DNA of 21,899 nucleotides from CAZHLD01 sp964533185 (GTDB taxonomy: Bacteria; Acidobacteriota; Terriglobia; Acidiferrales; UBA7541). The position numbers and the translations under genes are program-made. How positions within the stretch are numbered: the first letter of the stretch is position 1; each line of letters starts with the position of its first letter. Below the pieces are notes generated by a model, which did no database searches, was not told where the DNA came from, and saw nothing but the letters and a program-made list of their open reading frames with translations. Where the stretch lies: NCBI GenBank assembly GCA_964533185.1, contig CAZHLD010000054.1, positions 1 to 21,899 on the forward strand, in the 5' to 3' direction. Of the stretch, positions 9,232 through 16,562 are shown piece after piece.

Positions 9232-11991
9232 CTACTCGAGCGGCTTGTCCATCTGGGCCTTGAGCGCCGCATCGATTCGCGCCTGGGTTTCGTCCAGGTG
9301 CGCTTTCGTGGTCGGATCGGTGACGCGCCCTGATGCCAGAGCCTGCCGCGCCCTCGCCTGCATGCTCACCAGACTCGCGCGGGCGAGCGTGGTGGCGTCC
9401 TCGGGCGGCCGCGGGATCGGTGAAGCCGGGATCACGATTCCGACGGGCGAGGGAGGCGGCGTCGGCGGTGCAGTCCGCATCAGGATGCGGATAAGTTGCC
9501 GGAGCTGTTCGCGCTGTAGATTGCGCCGCAAGCTCGAGATTTTCACCGACGGCGCGTCGAGTTCCGACCAGATGGCCGCGTCGAGCCCCTTGAACATGTC
9601 GGCCATGGTGAAGGGTTTTTCATTGGCCGCGAAGCGCAGCTCGTTGTCCTGGATGCGCGCCAGGGTAACCGGATGATACAGGCGGCTGAGCACGGCGGCC
9701 TGCCGCGCGAGCACCTGGGCGTGCCAGGGGTAGTCGAGCCGCAGGGTGTTGAAGTAGTTCCACCAGTCAAGCGTCCACTGGCGCTCGATGGCCAGCTTGT
9801 TCATCGCCGAGGCCGGCAGCGGGAAGGACTTCTCGCTGAAGGCGTGGGTGCGCAGGAATTCCAGGGCCTCGCGCTGCTTGGCCGCGGGCACGGGCACATA
9901 CGGCGTGCGGCCGCCGGGGTCGCCGGCATGGTCGCGGTAGTGGTAGATGCCGCCGATGAACTTCGAGGAAGTCAGCAGGGCATTCGTGTACTGGCCGAGG
10001 CCGCGGTTGGCCACGCGCCGCAGGACGTGGTACGGCTCGCCAGGCCGGGTCAGCTTCGTCTCCATGTTGGCCCACACTTCGTTGACCAGGGTCAGCCGCT
10101 GGCGGAAGTAGGCCAGGGGATCGCTGGACTGGTCGAACTGGTTGGCAAGGGGGTCAATGGAGAGCGGGCTGACGGTGCCGCGGGCGTCCTCGTCGGTCGA
10201 GTAGGGCAGCCAGGGGTCGGCCACGCGCGAGGCGATCTTGGCGAGCTCAGCCTTCTCGCTGCCCTCGATGGGCTTGTAGGCGTACTCGATGGCCCAGTAG
10301 TCGTACGGGCCCGGGGTCAGAGGCATGAAGTGGCCCTGCTTCTGGCCCTTGGCGGCGATGACCGCGGGGTTGTAGTCCATCACCGAGCTGGACTGGCTGT
10401 ACTGATTGGTCTTGTTGGTGTCGAAGAGGTCGCTGGTGCTGAGGATGGTGCTGGCGCGGAAGTTGTGGCGCAGGCCGAGGGTGTGGCCCACTTCGTGCGC
10501 GGTGATGGAGACCAGGTACTCGCGCATGAAGCGCTCTTCGACTTCAGGGGTGAGGGCCTCGCGCACCATCAGCACGTCCAAGCCGAAGGCGGCCTGTTGG
10601 ATCATCTCGTTGGCATACGTGCACAGGAAGCGCGGGTTGCGGCCCCAGGCGTTGGGGGGCAACAGCGCGGGCGTTTCCGGGTTCTCCGCAGTGAACGAGG
10701 AGGGCCCGACCACCTCTTCGGCCTCGCGGCGGAAGGAAGCGGTGATGTTGGCGCTGAAGCCGATGTCGGCGTCATAAATCTGCCCGGTGTAGGGATTGGT
10801 GCGGGAGGGGCCGATGGCGAAGCCTGCGTCCACCCCGGTGAACCAGCGGATGGTGCTGTAGCGGGTATCGGCGGGGTCCCAGTCGGCGTCGTCGGGCTGC
10901 TGCTTGACCACGATGGCGTCCTGGAAGCCGATCTTCTCGAAGGCCTTGTTCCACACCAGCACGCCTTCCTTCACGGACTCGCGGTACTCGACGGGGATGG
11001 TGTTTTCGAGCCAGAAGACGATGGGCTGCTTGGGCGAGGAAAGCTTCGCGCCGGGATCGGCTTTCTCCAGGTGCCAGCGGTTGACGTAGCGCACATAGGG
11101 CGACTGCGGCCGGTCGGAGGTGAAGTCCTGCTGGATAGTGGAGAAGTGGCCGACGCGGTCGTCGGTGCGGCGCGGCTGGAAGCCGGTCTCCTTCAGCGCG
11201 GAGAGCTCGAACTTCACCGCCAGGGGGATGCTGCGCGCGTCGGGGAGTGTGGCAGTGACGCTGCGCGGGTTGTCGGTGACGAAGTGCAGCCAGACTTCCA
11301 GCAGCACGTTCTCCGGGAAGGCCTTGACCGCGCTGATGGCGCTGTTGGCCTTGTCGAAGCGATAGTTGGAGGGCTGGTAGGACTGGTTTAGCGCCGGGCC
11401 GAGCCCCGGCAGGTCCGTCACGAAGATCTCCGCGGGGTCAATCAGGATGCTCTTGCGGTCCGGGTGCGGCTTGGCCTGGATTTTCGCCGCGCCGAGGATG
11501 GCGTCAGTGAAGGACTTTTTGGTGAAGCGCGCGGAGGGTGTGCCGCGTTCGGCGATGAACGCGGTGTTCTTGAGCACGAACTGCACGCTCTTGCCGATGC
11601 GGCGGAAAACGAGCGGGCCGTCACCGCCCACCATGGAGGCGTAGAAGCCGCGCTCGCCGGTGCCGTTGTCAAAGGTAAAGGCGCCCAGGAAGGGCTTGTC
11701 GAGCTGCTCGGGCTGGATTTCCATCAGCAGCTTGTTCTCGTCCGCCTTGTAATAAAAGGTGAAGAGTCCCTTCGAGACTTCCATGTCCTTCACCACTTCA
11801 TCGAACGGCTTGTCCTCACCCGGTTTCGGCGCGTCGGGTTTCTTGGCCTCGTCGGGCTTGGCGCCCGCTTGCGGTGTCGCGGCCTGCGGCGCGGGCGCAG
11901 GTTGTTGCGCGACCGCCGTCATCGAGAAGGCCAGGCCGAGGCAGGCCATCACGGCCAGCGCGACCCGCCAGCTGTTTGCGTGCTTGCTCAT
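9232..11991 (-). CDS. Secreted zinc-dependent metalloprotease (DUF5117/DUF5118 type)
   Basis: This is a 919-residue predicted exported protease. A signal peptide (residues 1-28, cleavage near VAQQ) is followed by a Pro/Ala/Lys-rich spacer to about residue 62. The zinc site is the long metzincin form HEVGHTLGLRHNF, with H499, H503 and H509 as ligands and E500 as the catalytic base. A Met-turn-like SVMDY (Met538, Tyr540) follows 29 residues later. The region before it (FYYKADENKLLMEIQPEQLDKPFL and the segment after) matches my memory of the DUF5118-DUF5117-DUF4953 arrangement common in Acidobacteriota and Bacteroidota. Substrates are not known. AAAGGGAGAG upstream is a plausible ribosome-binding site. 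The gene stands alone, convergent with lon and divergent from the 12248 gene. Confidence 0.9.
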   Translation of the reverse strand: MSKHANSWRVALAVMACLGLAFSMTAVAQQPAPAPQAATPQAGAKPDEAKKPDAPKPGEDKPFDEVVKDMEVSKGLFTFYYKADENKLLMEIQPEQLDKPFLGAFTFDNGTGERGFYASMVGGDGPLVFRRIGKSVQFVLKNTAFIAERGTPSARFTKKSFTDAILGAAKIQAKPHPDRKSILIDPAEIFVTDLPGLGPALNQSYQPSNYRFDKANSAISAVKAFPENVLLEVWLHFVTDNPRSVTATLPDARSIPLAVKFELSALKETGFQPRRTDDRVGHFSTIQQDFTSDRPQSPYVRYVNRWHLEKADPGAKLSSPKQPIVFWLENTIPVEYRESVKEGVLVWNKAFEKIGFQDAIVVKQQPDDADWDPADTRYSTIRWFTGVDAGFAIGPSRTNPYTGQIYDADIGFSANITASFRREAEEVVGPSSFTAENPETPALLPPNAWGRNPRFLCTYANEMIQQAAFGLDVLMVREALTPEVEERFMREYLVSITAHEVGHTLGLRHNFRASTILSTSDLFDTNKTNQYSQSSSVMDYNPAVIAAKGQKQGHFMPLTPGPYDYWAIEYAYKPIEGSEKAELAKIASRVADPWLPYSTDEDARGTVSPLSIDPLANQFDQSSDPLAYFRQRLTLVNEVWANMETKLTRPGEPYHVLRRVANRGLGQYTNALLTSSKFIGGIYHYRDHAGDPGGRTPYVPVPAAKQREALEFLRTHAFSEKSFPLPASAMNKLAIERQWTLDWWNYFNTLRLDYPWHAQVLARQAAVLSRLYHPVTLARIQDNELRFAANEKPFTMADMFKGLDAAIWSELDAPSVKISSLRRNLQREQLRQLIRILMRTAPPTPPPSPVGIVIPASPIPRPPEDATTLARASLVSMQARARQALASGRVTDPTTKAHLDETQARIDAALKAQMDKPLE

Positions 11992-12247
11992 TTTGCTCTC
12001 CCTTTCTTGCTCTTGCTCAGATTGTCCGAGGTGTACCGGCAGAGCGAGATCAGCCAGTCAGCACCTTCACGTCAGACCGGCGCAACGCCGGCTTCTTACA
12101 GGCCAATTCAGACTGGGACCGTCCCCCGGGACCTGCGGTTGAATACCCACACCCTCTCAGTGGTTACAGACGTAACAGCCGCGGGAAAGTTTCCTGCAGC
12201 GGCCCACATTTTACATGTCCGGAGGCCCGGCTGCTAGAATGTCTGCT
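11992..12247. promoter_or_regulatory. Divergent intergenic region between the metalloprotease and the 12248 gene
   Basis: This region has several small inverted repeats: CCGGCG-CAA-CGCCGG (12077-12091), GTTAC-AGAC-GTAAC (12163-12176) and GGAAA-G-TTTCC (12184-12194). They are plausible protein-binding or hairpin sites, but none is assignable to a known regulator. The rightward promoter is listed separately. I could not identify a convincing promoter for the metalloprotease. Confidence 0.35.
12210..12240 (+). promoter_or_regulatory. Extended -10 promoter abutting the 12248 start codon
   Basis: TGC-TAGAAT (12232-12240) is an extended -10 box (TGn before the hexamer). A weak -35 candidate, TTTACA (12210-12215), lies 19 nt upstream of the hexamer. 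Seven nt separate the box from the GTG at 12248, so transcription should start at that codon. Confidence 0.5.
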
Positions 12248-12868
12248 GTGAAAAACCTGCGCATCCCCCTGGCCGCGCGGGCCGGCGAGACTGTCAACCG
12301 GCTGCTGCGCTCGATCGAAAAGGACCGCCTGGTAGAGCGCTTCGTAGCCGCCTACGTGGCCGACAATAACCGCCGCGGCCTGGCTGATGACCCGATGCGT
12401 CAGCGCGAGTTGCTAAGCACGATCGGCCGGGAGGTCCTGCTGGTCATGGTCGCGCGGGTCAACGTGCACCTGCCGCGCTATCTGCCCCGGCCAAAGCCGA
12501 AGCCTGCCGCACGGCAGCGAAAAACCGGCAGCACCCGGCCCGGTTCCGGCGTCGAAGTGGTTCCGGGCGCCGAAATCTTCCTCACTGAGTTTTACGCCTC
12601 GCTGGGCCGCGCGCTGCGCTGGACGCCCGCGGACGCCGAGGAGTTCCTGCGCGATCTGGAAATCTACTCGCAGCTCGCCGCGCCGCCGGACAAATCCGCT
12701 GGCTCTCGCCGTGCGGCCAGCAAAGCCGAAGGCGCTTTTGTGGACCGCTGCGCCCTGTTGCTCGACCCTTCCATGTTCGAAAACGCCCGCCGCGCCGCTC
12801 TCCGCTTTCAGGGGGAAGTCGAGCATGCCACGGACAAAATCCTTACGGCTATCCTGCGCCGCCGCTAG
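12248..12868 (+). CDS. Conserved-looking protein of unknown function
   Basis: This encodes about 206 residues, mostly helical and charged. The N-terminal part (KNLRIPLAARAGETVNRLLRSIEKDRLVERFVAAYVADNNRRGL) is followed by a Lys/Pro-rich linker (RPKPKPAARQRK). A C-terminal helical block then includes EIFLTEFYASLGRALRWTPADAEEFLRDLEIYSQL. No signal peptide, membrane segment or catalytic motif is visible, so a cytoplasmic adaptor or regulatory protein is possible, but I do not recognise the family. The start is a choice between ATG 12239 and GTG 12248. I prefer GTG because TAGAAT, which overlaps the ATG, looks like a -10 box; the GGAGG at 12221 lies 13 nt from the ATG, too far to be ideal. It is read divergently from the metalloprotease. 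Confidence 0.65.
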   Translation: MKNLRIPLAARAGETVNRLLRSIEKDRLVERFVAAYVADNNRRGLADDPMRQRELLSTIGREVLLVMVARVNVHLPRYLPRPKPKPAARQRKTGSTRPGSGVEVVPGAEIFLTEFYASLGRALRWTPADAEEFLRDLEIYSQLAAPPDKSAGSRRAASKAEGAFVDRCALLLDPSMFENARRAALRFQGEVEHATDKILTAILRRR

Positions 12869-12877
12869 CCTCACTCG

Positions 12878-12964
12878 TCAAGCGCGCCCGCCGAGCATCA
12901 CGTTGGCGAACTTGAGGTCGCGGTGGATGATGGCTTGCTCGTGGTCCGTGGCCTCGCCGCTGCT
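12878..12964 (-). pseudogene. Fossil fragment of a Ser/Thr protein kinase catalytic loop
   Basis: On the minus strand these 28 codons plus a stop read SSGEATDHEQAIIHRDLKFANVMLGGRA. The core HEQAIIHRDLKFANVML is the catalytic-loop signature of PknB-like kinases (HRDLKxxN, usually HRDLKPANV), with Asp as the catalytic base and Asn as the metal ligand. Neither the ATP-binding lobe before it nor the DFG segment after it is present in the flanks. It is therefore a stranded remnant, squeezed between the stop of the 12248 gene and the promoter of the glycosyltransferase. Confidence 0.7.
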
Positions 12965-13011
12965 TTTTGGATACAGTCCGTGCAACCGCCTGTGCCGGAC
13001 TGAAACGGTTC

Positions 13012-13020
13012 TGCTATTCT
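13012..13020 (+). promoter_or_regulatory. Extended -10 box just upstream of the glycosyltransferase start
   Basis: TGC-TATTCT lies 9 nt before the ATG at 13030. There is no good -35 box at standard distance and no Shine-Dalgarno sequence, so the mRNA is predicted to have at most a few leader bases. Confidence 0.45.
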
Positions 13021-13029
13021 CGCGCCACG

Positions 13030-14223
13030 ATGGTTGAAGTCTTCTACGCGCTGGTCGTCCTGCAAATCCTGGCCGGGCTGTATGGTCTGTGGGAGGGCTA
13101 CCAATGGCTGGGACTGGCCCGCCGACGGCTGGCTTCGCATCCCGGCTTCTTCGCACCGCGCGTCGCGTTGATTTGCCCGGTGAAGGGCGTCGAGCCGGGC
13201 CTCGAACAGAATCTCGCGGTGCTCACCGACTTCGATTACCCGAATTATGAAATCCTGTTCACTCTGGCGAACTCCGCCGATCCGGCCTACGACGTCCTGC
13301 GGCGCGTCGTCTCCGCCAGCAAGCATCCCGCGCGAATCGTTATTGCCGGGCGGCCCGAAGGTTGCGGCGAAAAGGTGAACAATCTGCGCGCAGCCGTCGA
13401 ACAAACACCGCCGGAGTGTGAAGTGCTCGTCTTTGCCGACTCCGACGGGCGACCGGGCTGGGCGTGGCTGGCGCACTTGGTAGCGCCACTGGCCGATGCG
13501 CGGCTCGGCGCTGCGACCACCTATCGCTGGTGCATCCCCGGCACTGGTGGGATGGCCAGCGCGCTGGCGGCTTGCTGGAACGCCTCGGTGGCCAGCCAGT
13601 TGGGCGACCACCGTCGCAATTTCTGCTGGGGCGGCGGCACGGCCATCCGCCGGCAGGTCTTCGACCAGGTGTACGCCCTCGAATTCTGGCGCGGCTCAGT
13701 GAGCGACGACCTCTCGCTCACCCGCGCGCTCGGCCAGGCCGGCCGGCACATTCTTTTTGTGCCCGAGTGTTTGGTTCCCATCACGGTTGCCACCGACTTC
13801 GATGGCCTGGTCAAGTTCACCAACCGGCAGATGATCCTCACCAGCGTCTACGCGCCGCGAATGTGGATGCTGGCCGGCATCGCTCATCTCTTGTACTGCA
13901 TCGCATTGGTGCTGGGGCTGGGCCTTTTTCTCGGAACCCTGATCAGCGGCACGCCGGGCCTGCACCTTTTCTTGCTGACGCTTTCCGTTCCGTTACTAGC
14001 CGCGGCCAAGGGCTATATGCGGCTGGCCGCCGCCACCGAGCTATTGCCGGCCTTGCGGCAGAAGCTCCTCTCGTTCGGCTGGGTCTGGACGCTGCTCGCC
14101 GCGCTTGTGCCGTTTCTCTTTACGTGGAACGCGATTGTGGCCGGCTTCACCCGGCGTATCTCCTGGCGCGGCATCCGCTACGAGCTGATCTCCCGCACCC
14201 AGACGCGCATCCTCTCCCGCTGA
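13030..14223 (+). CDS. Membrane-anchored family 2/21 glycosyltransferase, ceramide-glucosyltransferase-like
   Basis: This predicted inner-membrane glycosyltransferase has 397 residues. One N-terminal membrane helix (residues 3-28) precedes a GT-A catalytic domain beginning RVALICPVKGVEPGLEQNL. The nucleotide-sugar DxD is at 137-139 (FADSDGRPG), and the acceptor-base region is GSVSDDLSLTRAL (Asp226/Asp227). Three or so hydrophobic segments follow (about 280-302, 312-328, 350-375). The layout matches ceramide glucosyltransferases and the related hopanoid glycosyltransferase HpnI. The expected (Q/R)xxRW motif is replaced by NRQMI (265-269). The acceptor is probably a lipid but is not known. I chose the ATG at 13030 because a -10-like TATTCT lies 9 nt before it and the hydrophobic anchor starts here. 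Confidence 0.8.
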   Translation: MVEVFYALVVLQILAGLYGLWEGYQWLGLARRRLASHPGFFAPRVALICPVKGVEPGLEQNLAVLTDFDYPNYEILFTLANSADPAYDVLRRVVSASKHPARIVIAGRPEGCGEKVNNLRAAVEQTPPECEVLVFADSDGRPGWAWLAHLVAPLADARLGAATTYRWCIPGTGGMASALAACWNASVASQLGDHRRNFCWGGGTAIRRQVFDQVYALEFWRGSVSDDLSLTRALGQAGRHILFVPECLVPITVATDFDGLVKFTNRQMILTSVYAPRMWMLAGIAHLLYCIALVLGLGLFLGTLISGTPGLHLFLLTLSVPLLAAAKGYMRLAAATELLPALRQKLLSFGWVWTLLAALVPFLFTWNAIVAGFTRRISWRGIRYELISRTQTRILSR

Positions 14224-14244
14224 CAGATCTGCCTAAAAAAGAAA

Positions 14245-14268
14245 AGGCCCCCGCCGAAGCGGAGGCCT
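14245..14268 (-). terminator. Hairpin terminator of the PuuD-like gene
   Basis: AGGCCCCCGC (14245-14254) and GCGGAGGCCT (14259-14268) form a 10-bp stem with a CGAA loop. The single mismatch is a G-U pair in minus-strand RNA. A U-run (TTTTCTTTTTT) follows in the minus direction, so it serves the gene ending at 14290. It also lies 22 bp after the convergent glycosyltransferase stop. Confidence 0.8.
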
Positions 14269-14289
14269 GTTGGTGAAATACAGTGTCGC

Positions 14290-15099
14290 TTACTTTCCCG
14301 AGAGGAACGGATAGTGCGCCGATGTAGCCATGAAGAACAGCATCGGGATTGAGAGATAGAAGTTGGTCCGCGAAGCCAGGAACGCCTGCCGGGCCAGCTT
14401 GGCCGATTCCGGCGGAACCGGCGTGCCCTGCTCGGCGTTGGCCTTGGTCCAGGCGATGATTTTCTTCTGGCAGCGCCAGATAATTCCCCAGACGTTCAGC
14501 AGCATCACCAGCCCCATCCCGCCGCCGATGGCAGTCGAAAGCGTGCGGTTGTCGGCGCCCGGCTCGGCCATACAGCCAAGCAGAAACCACGACGCGGCCG
14601 CCACCACGATGGTAATGATCAGGGCCAGCACCTTGCCGTTGTTGAGCACGCCCTGCTTCGGCAGCAGGAAGAAGTACATGATGGCCCAGACCACCACCCA
14701 GACCAGGAACCACAGCCCCAGCCATTTCCACATCAGCCCGCTGGCGCTCGACGTGATGGCGCCGTTGCTGTCCTTGATCACTTGCTCGGCCCCGGCCTTG
14801 GCAATAATCATGAAGTAGCGGAAGCCGGCCAGCACGGTTACCACCGCGCTCCAGCGGAACCACCACAGGGCTTTTGGCAGCAGCACCGGCACCACTTTGC
14901 CCTTGGTGGGGCCGTCCAACACCTTCATCACCGGGACATTCACCAGGTTGAAGAAATACAGCAGCCCGATCCAGGTGATTCCCGCCAGGAAATGCACCCA
15001 GCGCAGGATGAGCTGCTCGATGTCGCTGGCTCCCGTGAGCCATTGAACGTTTACATCCAGCAGAAAAATTCCCAGCAGCGCAAGACTTGCAACGCTCAT
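14290..15099 (-). CDS. PuuD-like (urate oxidase N-terminal family) membrane protein
   Basis: This is a multi-pass inner-membrane protein of 269 residues with about seven or eight hydrophobic segments. The phrase LRWVHFLAGITWIGLLYFFN (about residues 32-51) matches the conserved His-containing second helix of the Urate_ox_N/PuuD family as I remember it. In characterised PuuD proteins this membrane part is fused to a C-terminal cytochrome c domain, linking urate hydroxylation to the respiratory chain. Here no CxxCH motif exists and the protein ends after the last helix, so urate activity cannot be assumed. The start is well supported: GGAGGT lies 4 nt before the ATG at 15099. No purine-catabolism genes are nearby. 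A single-gene transcript is likely. Confidence 0.75.
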   Translation of the reverse strand: MSVASLALLGIFLLDVNVQWLTGASDIEQLILRWVHFLAGITWIGLLYFFNLVNVPVMKVLDGPTKGKVVPVLLPKALWWFRWSAVVTVLAGFRYFMIIAKAGAEQVIKDSNGAITSSASGLMWKWLGLWFLVWVVVWAIMYFFLLPKQGVLNNGKVLALIITIVVAAASWFLLGCMAEPGADNRTLSTAIGGGMGLVMLLNVWGIIWRCQKKIIAWTKANAEQGTPVPPESAKLARQAFLASRTNFYLSIPMLFFMATSAHYPFLSGK

Positions 15100-15137
15100 A
15101 ACACCTCCGAAAGGTTCGAGCGGTAGGCCCCCGACGG

Positions 15138-15192
15138 AGCGCATTGTAGCCGAAATCAGGCCGCAACCGCAAAGCAAGCGGGGCCGGGGCGG
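15138..15192. repeat. Left copy of an exact 55-bp repeat flanking scaffold gap 1
   Basis: This 55-bp segment is identical to 15293-15347 on the far side of the N run and abuts the gap directly. An exact match of this length at both contig ends is what an unresolved k=55 de Bruijn overlap would leave, so it is probably an assembly artefact rather than a biological duplication. Confidence 0.85.
15143..15172 (-). promoter_or_regulatory. Promoter of the PuuD-like gene
   Basis: On the minus strand TTGCGG (15172-15167), an 18-nt spacer, then TACAAT (15148-15143). The predicted leader is about 35-40 nt and contains the GGAGGT ribosome-binding site. The promoter lies inside the 55-bp segment repeated on the other side of gap 1. 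Confidence 0.55.
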
Positions 15193-15292
15193 NNNNNNNN
15201 NNNNNNNNNNNNNNNNNNNNNNNNNNNNNNNNNNNNNNNNNNNNNNNNNNNNNNNNNNNNNNNNNNNNNNNNNNNNNNNNNNNNNNNNNNNN
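15193..15292. other. Scaffold gap 1 (100 N)
   Basis: A run of exactly 100 N, a conventional placeholder length. Because the flanks are the same 55 bp, the true gap may be zero, with the contigs overlapping. Confidence 0.95.
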
Positions 15293-15347
15293 AGCGCATT
15301 GTAGCCGAAATCAGGCCGCAACCGCAAAGCAAGCGGGGCCGGGGCGG
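15293..15347. repeat. Right copy of the 55-bp repeat flanking gap 1
   Basis: Identical to 15138-15192 and starting at the first base after the N run. It carries a second copy of the TACAAT promoter of the PuuD-like gene, which is not expected biologically. Confidence 0.85.
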
Positions 15348-15748
15348 CCACGACTCTCTCGAGGCGTGGAGAAATTGCCGGAGCAGGGAAAGCGCTACTC
15401 GTCAGTTTCGCTGTTGAGATTCGCAGCCTCTCTGGAAAACACTGAATTCAAGCGACTAATTTTCGCAGCCAGCCTGGCCCAGTGCGTGCTCCCTCGCAGG
15501 TCGGTTGGGTGTAACTCTCCGGGAGAGCAATGCAACATTAACCGGCGATTCCCCAACTCGCGACCCAGAGGCCCGGCGCGTTGCCTCCAGCGCCGACTTG
15601 CTGCGCCCTCTTCCTCCCGGCGCAGAGCTCTCTCGCCTCCTGCGGCCGCGACCCACCAGCTCACAGCAGCGCCACCGGAAGTCAGAGAAGTCCACAGAAC
15701 CCGAACCCTGTCCATTGCGTGGGGTCGAGAGACAGAGAGGTCAGAGGA
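15348..15748. other. Upstream region of the LuxR-type gene, no confident gene
   Basis: About 400 bp with open frames on both strands but no protein that I can support. The only structure noted is a small palindrome, CTCTCC-G-GGAGAG (15515-15527). AGAGAGG at 15734-15740 is the likely ribosome-binding site of the downstream gene. Confidence 0.4.
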
Positions 15749-16390
15749 ATGAAAGTCCGCAAGGTACCCGCTGCAAGTCCATTTACCCGCAAGCGTCCTA
15801 CTTCCCAGCCGCAATATTTTGTCTTCTGTGAAAAACTCTCCGGTGCTGCCCGGTTTCAGGTCCCGGCCGGGGCCGATGGCAGCCTTCCACTGGAACAAGC
15901 CGCCAGCTTGCTCGCCATCCACTGCCTGACGCGCCAGCAATCCCCTGCCGATTATCTGGTGATGGTCGGGGTGGACAGCGACGTGATCCATCGTGTGACT
16001 TCACGCGCCACCCAATTGCTGGAATCAGCCTGGACAGCGGATGATTCCACTCCGCTCAGCAAGCGGCAGCAGCAGGTGCTCGAGGGCGTGCTCCGCAATC
16101 TATCCAACAAAGAAATCGCCGCGCTGCTGAACCTTTCCGAGCGCACCGTGAAGTTCCACGTCTCCGCGCTCCTGGCAAAATACGGTGTGAGCGATCGCGT
16201 CAGCCTGATGCGCCAGGCGCCCTGCTCGCTGCTCCCTTTTGAACTCAGAGGGCTGGCACCTCGAACGGCCGGTCTGCAACCCGTCGAGGCGCCGATCAGC
16301 TTGGACCGCCGTTCCCGTGGCATGACCACCAGCCCGCCGGAAAGCCATGACCGCATCGCACGCTTTCCTCGTTCCCGCGCCATGGCTTGA
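15749..16390 (+). CDS. Stand-alone LuxR/GerE-type transcriptional regulator
   Basis: This encodes 213 residues with a clear LuxR-type helix-turn-helix at about 102-155: LSKRQQQVLEGVLRNLSNKEIAALLNLSERTVKFHVSALLAKYGVSDRVSL. The tripartite pattern (R-x-x-x-V-L near the start, NKEIA, SERTVKFHV) is standard for NarL/FixJ outputs. The N-terminal 95 residues show no phosphoacceptor receiver signature, so this is not a classical response regulator; the segment may bind a ligand or partner. A Pro/Arg-rich tail of about 55 residues follows the HTH and looks disordered. The frame is open further upstream to 15581, but that extension is low-complexity; ATG 15749 with AGAGAGG 8 nt upstream is preferred. 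Targets are unknown. Confidence 0.85.
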   Translation: MKVRKVPAASPFTRKRPTSQPQYFVFCEKLSGAARFQVPAGADGSLPLEQAASLLAIHCLTRQQSPADYLVMVGVDSDVIHRVTSRATQLLESAWTADDSTPLSKRQQQVLEGVLRNLSNKEIAALLNLSERTVKFHVSALLAKYGVSDRVSLMRQAPCSLLPFELRGLAPRTAGLQPVEAPISLDRRSRGMTTSPPESHDRIARFPRSRAMA

Positions 16391-16399
16391 AAACGATAA

Positions 16400-16447
16400 G
16401 GCCCGTCCCGCTTCGTTCCTCACACGAGGGCGGAGGCAGGGCGGGCC
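16400..16447 (+). terminator. GC-rich hairpin between the convergent LuxR and peroxidase genes
   Basis: GGCCCGTCC (16400-16408) pairs with GGGCGGGCC (16439-16447), with one G-U pair in plus-strand RNA and a 30-nt loop. No U-run follows directly on the plus strand (a T7 run lies farther away near 16481), so termination strength is doubtful. Confidence 0.35.
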
Positions 16448-16562
16448 GCAGACTTGCTTTGAATGGAGTGAGTGCTGTTGTTTTTTTGGTCGCGGCATAT
16501 TCATCGTTTAGCGCGTCCAACTTCACCCCACTCTTTACGGCGCCAATCAACGCGGTAGTGCG

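Noticed and set aside
9673..11391. A long open frame (572 codons) on the plus strand opposite the metalloprotease
   Set aside because: It is antisense to a protein with a signal peptide, an HExxHxxGxxH site and a Met-turn. Its translation is Gly/Val/Ala-rich with no domain, as expected from high-GC third-position bias.
13464..14276. A 270-codon plus-strand frame overlapping the glycosyltransferase
   Set aside because: It overlaps the real catalytic and membrane domains in another frame, and its product is low-complexity Arg/Pro/Ala.
15138..15347. A 55-bp direct repeat as a mobile-element target duplication or att sites
   Set aside because: The copies abut an N run exactly and match a common assembler k-mer length; nothing resembling an element lies between them.
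15581..15748. N-terminal extension of the LuxR-type protein
   Set aside because: The extra 56 residues are Pro/Ser/Arg-rich without conservation cues, and ATG 15749 has a better ribosome-binding site.
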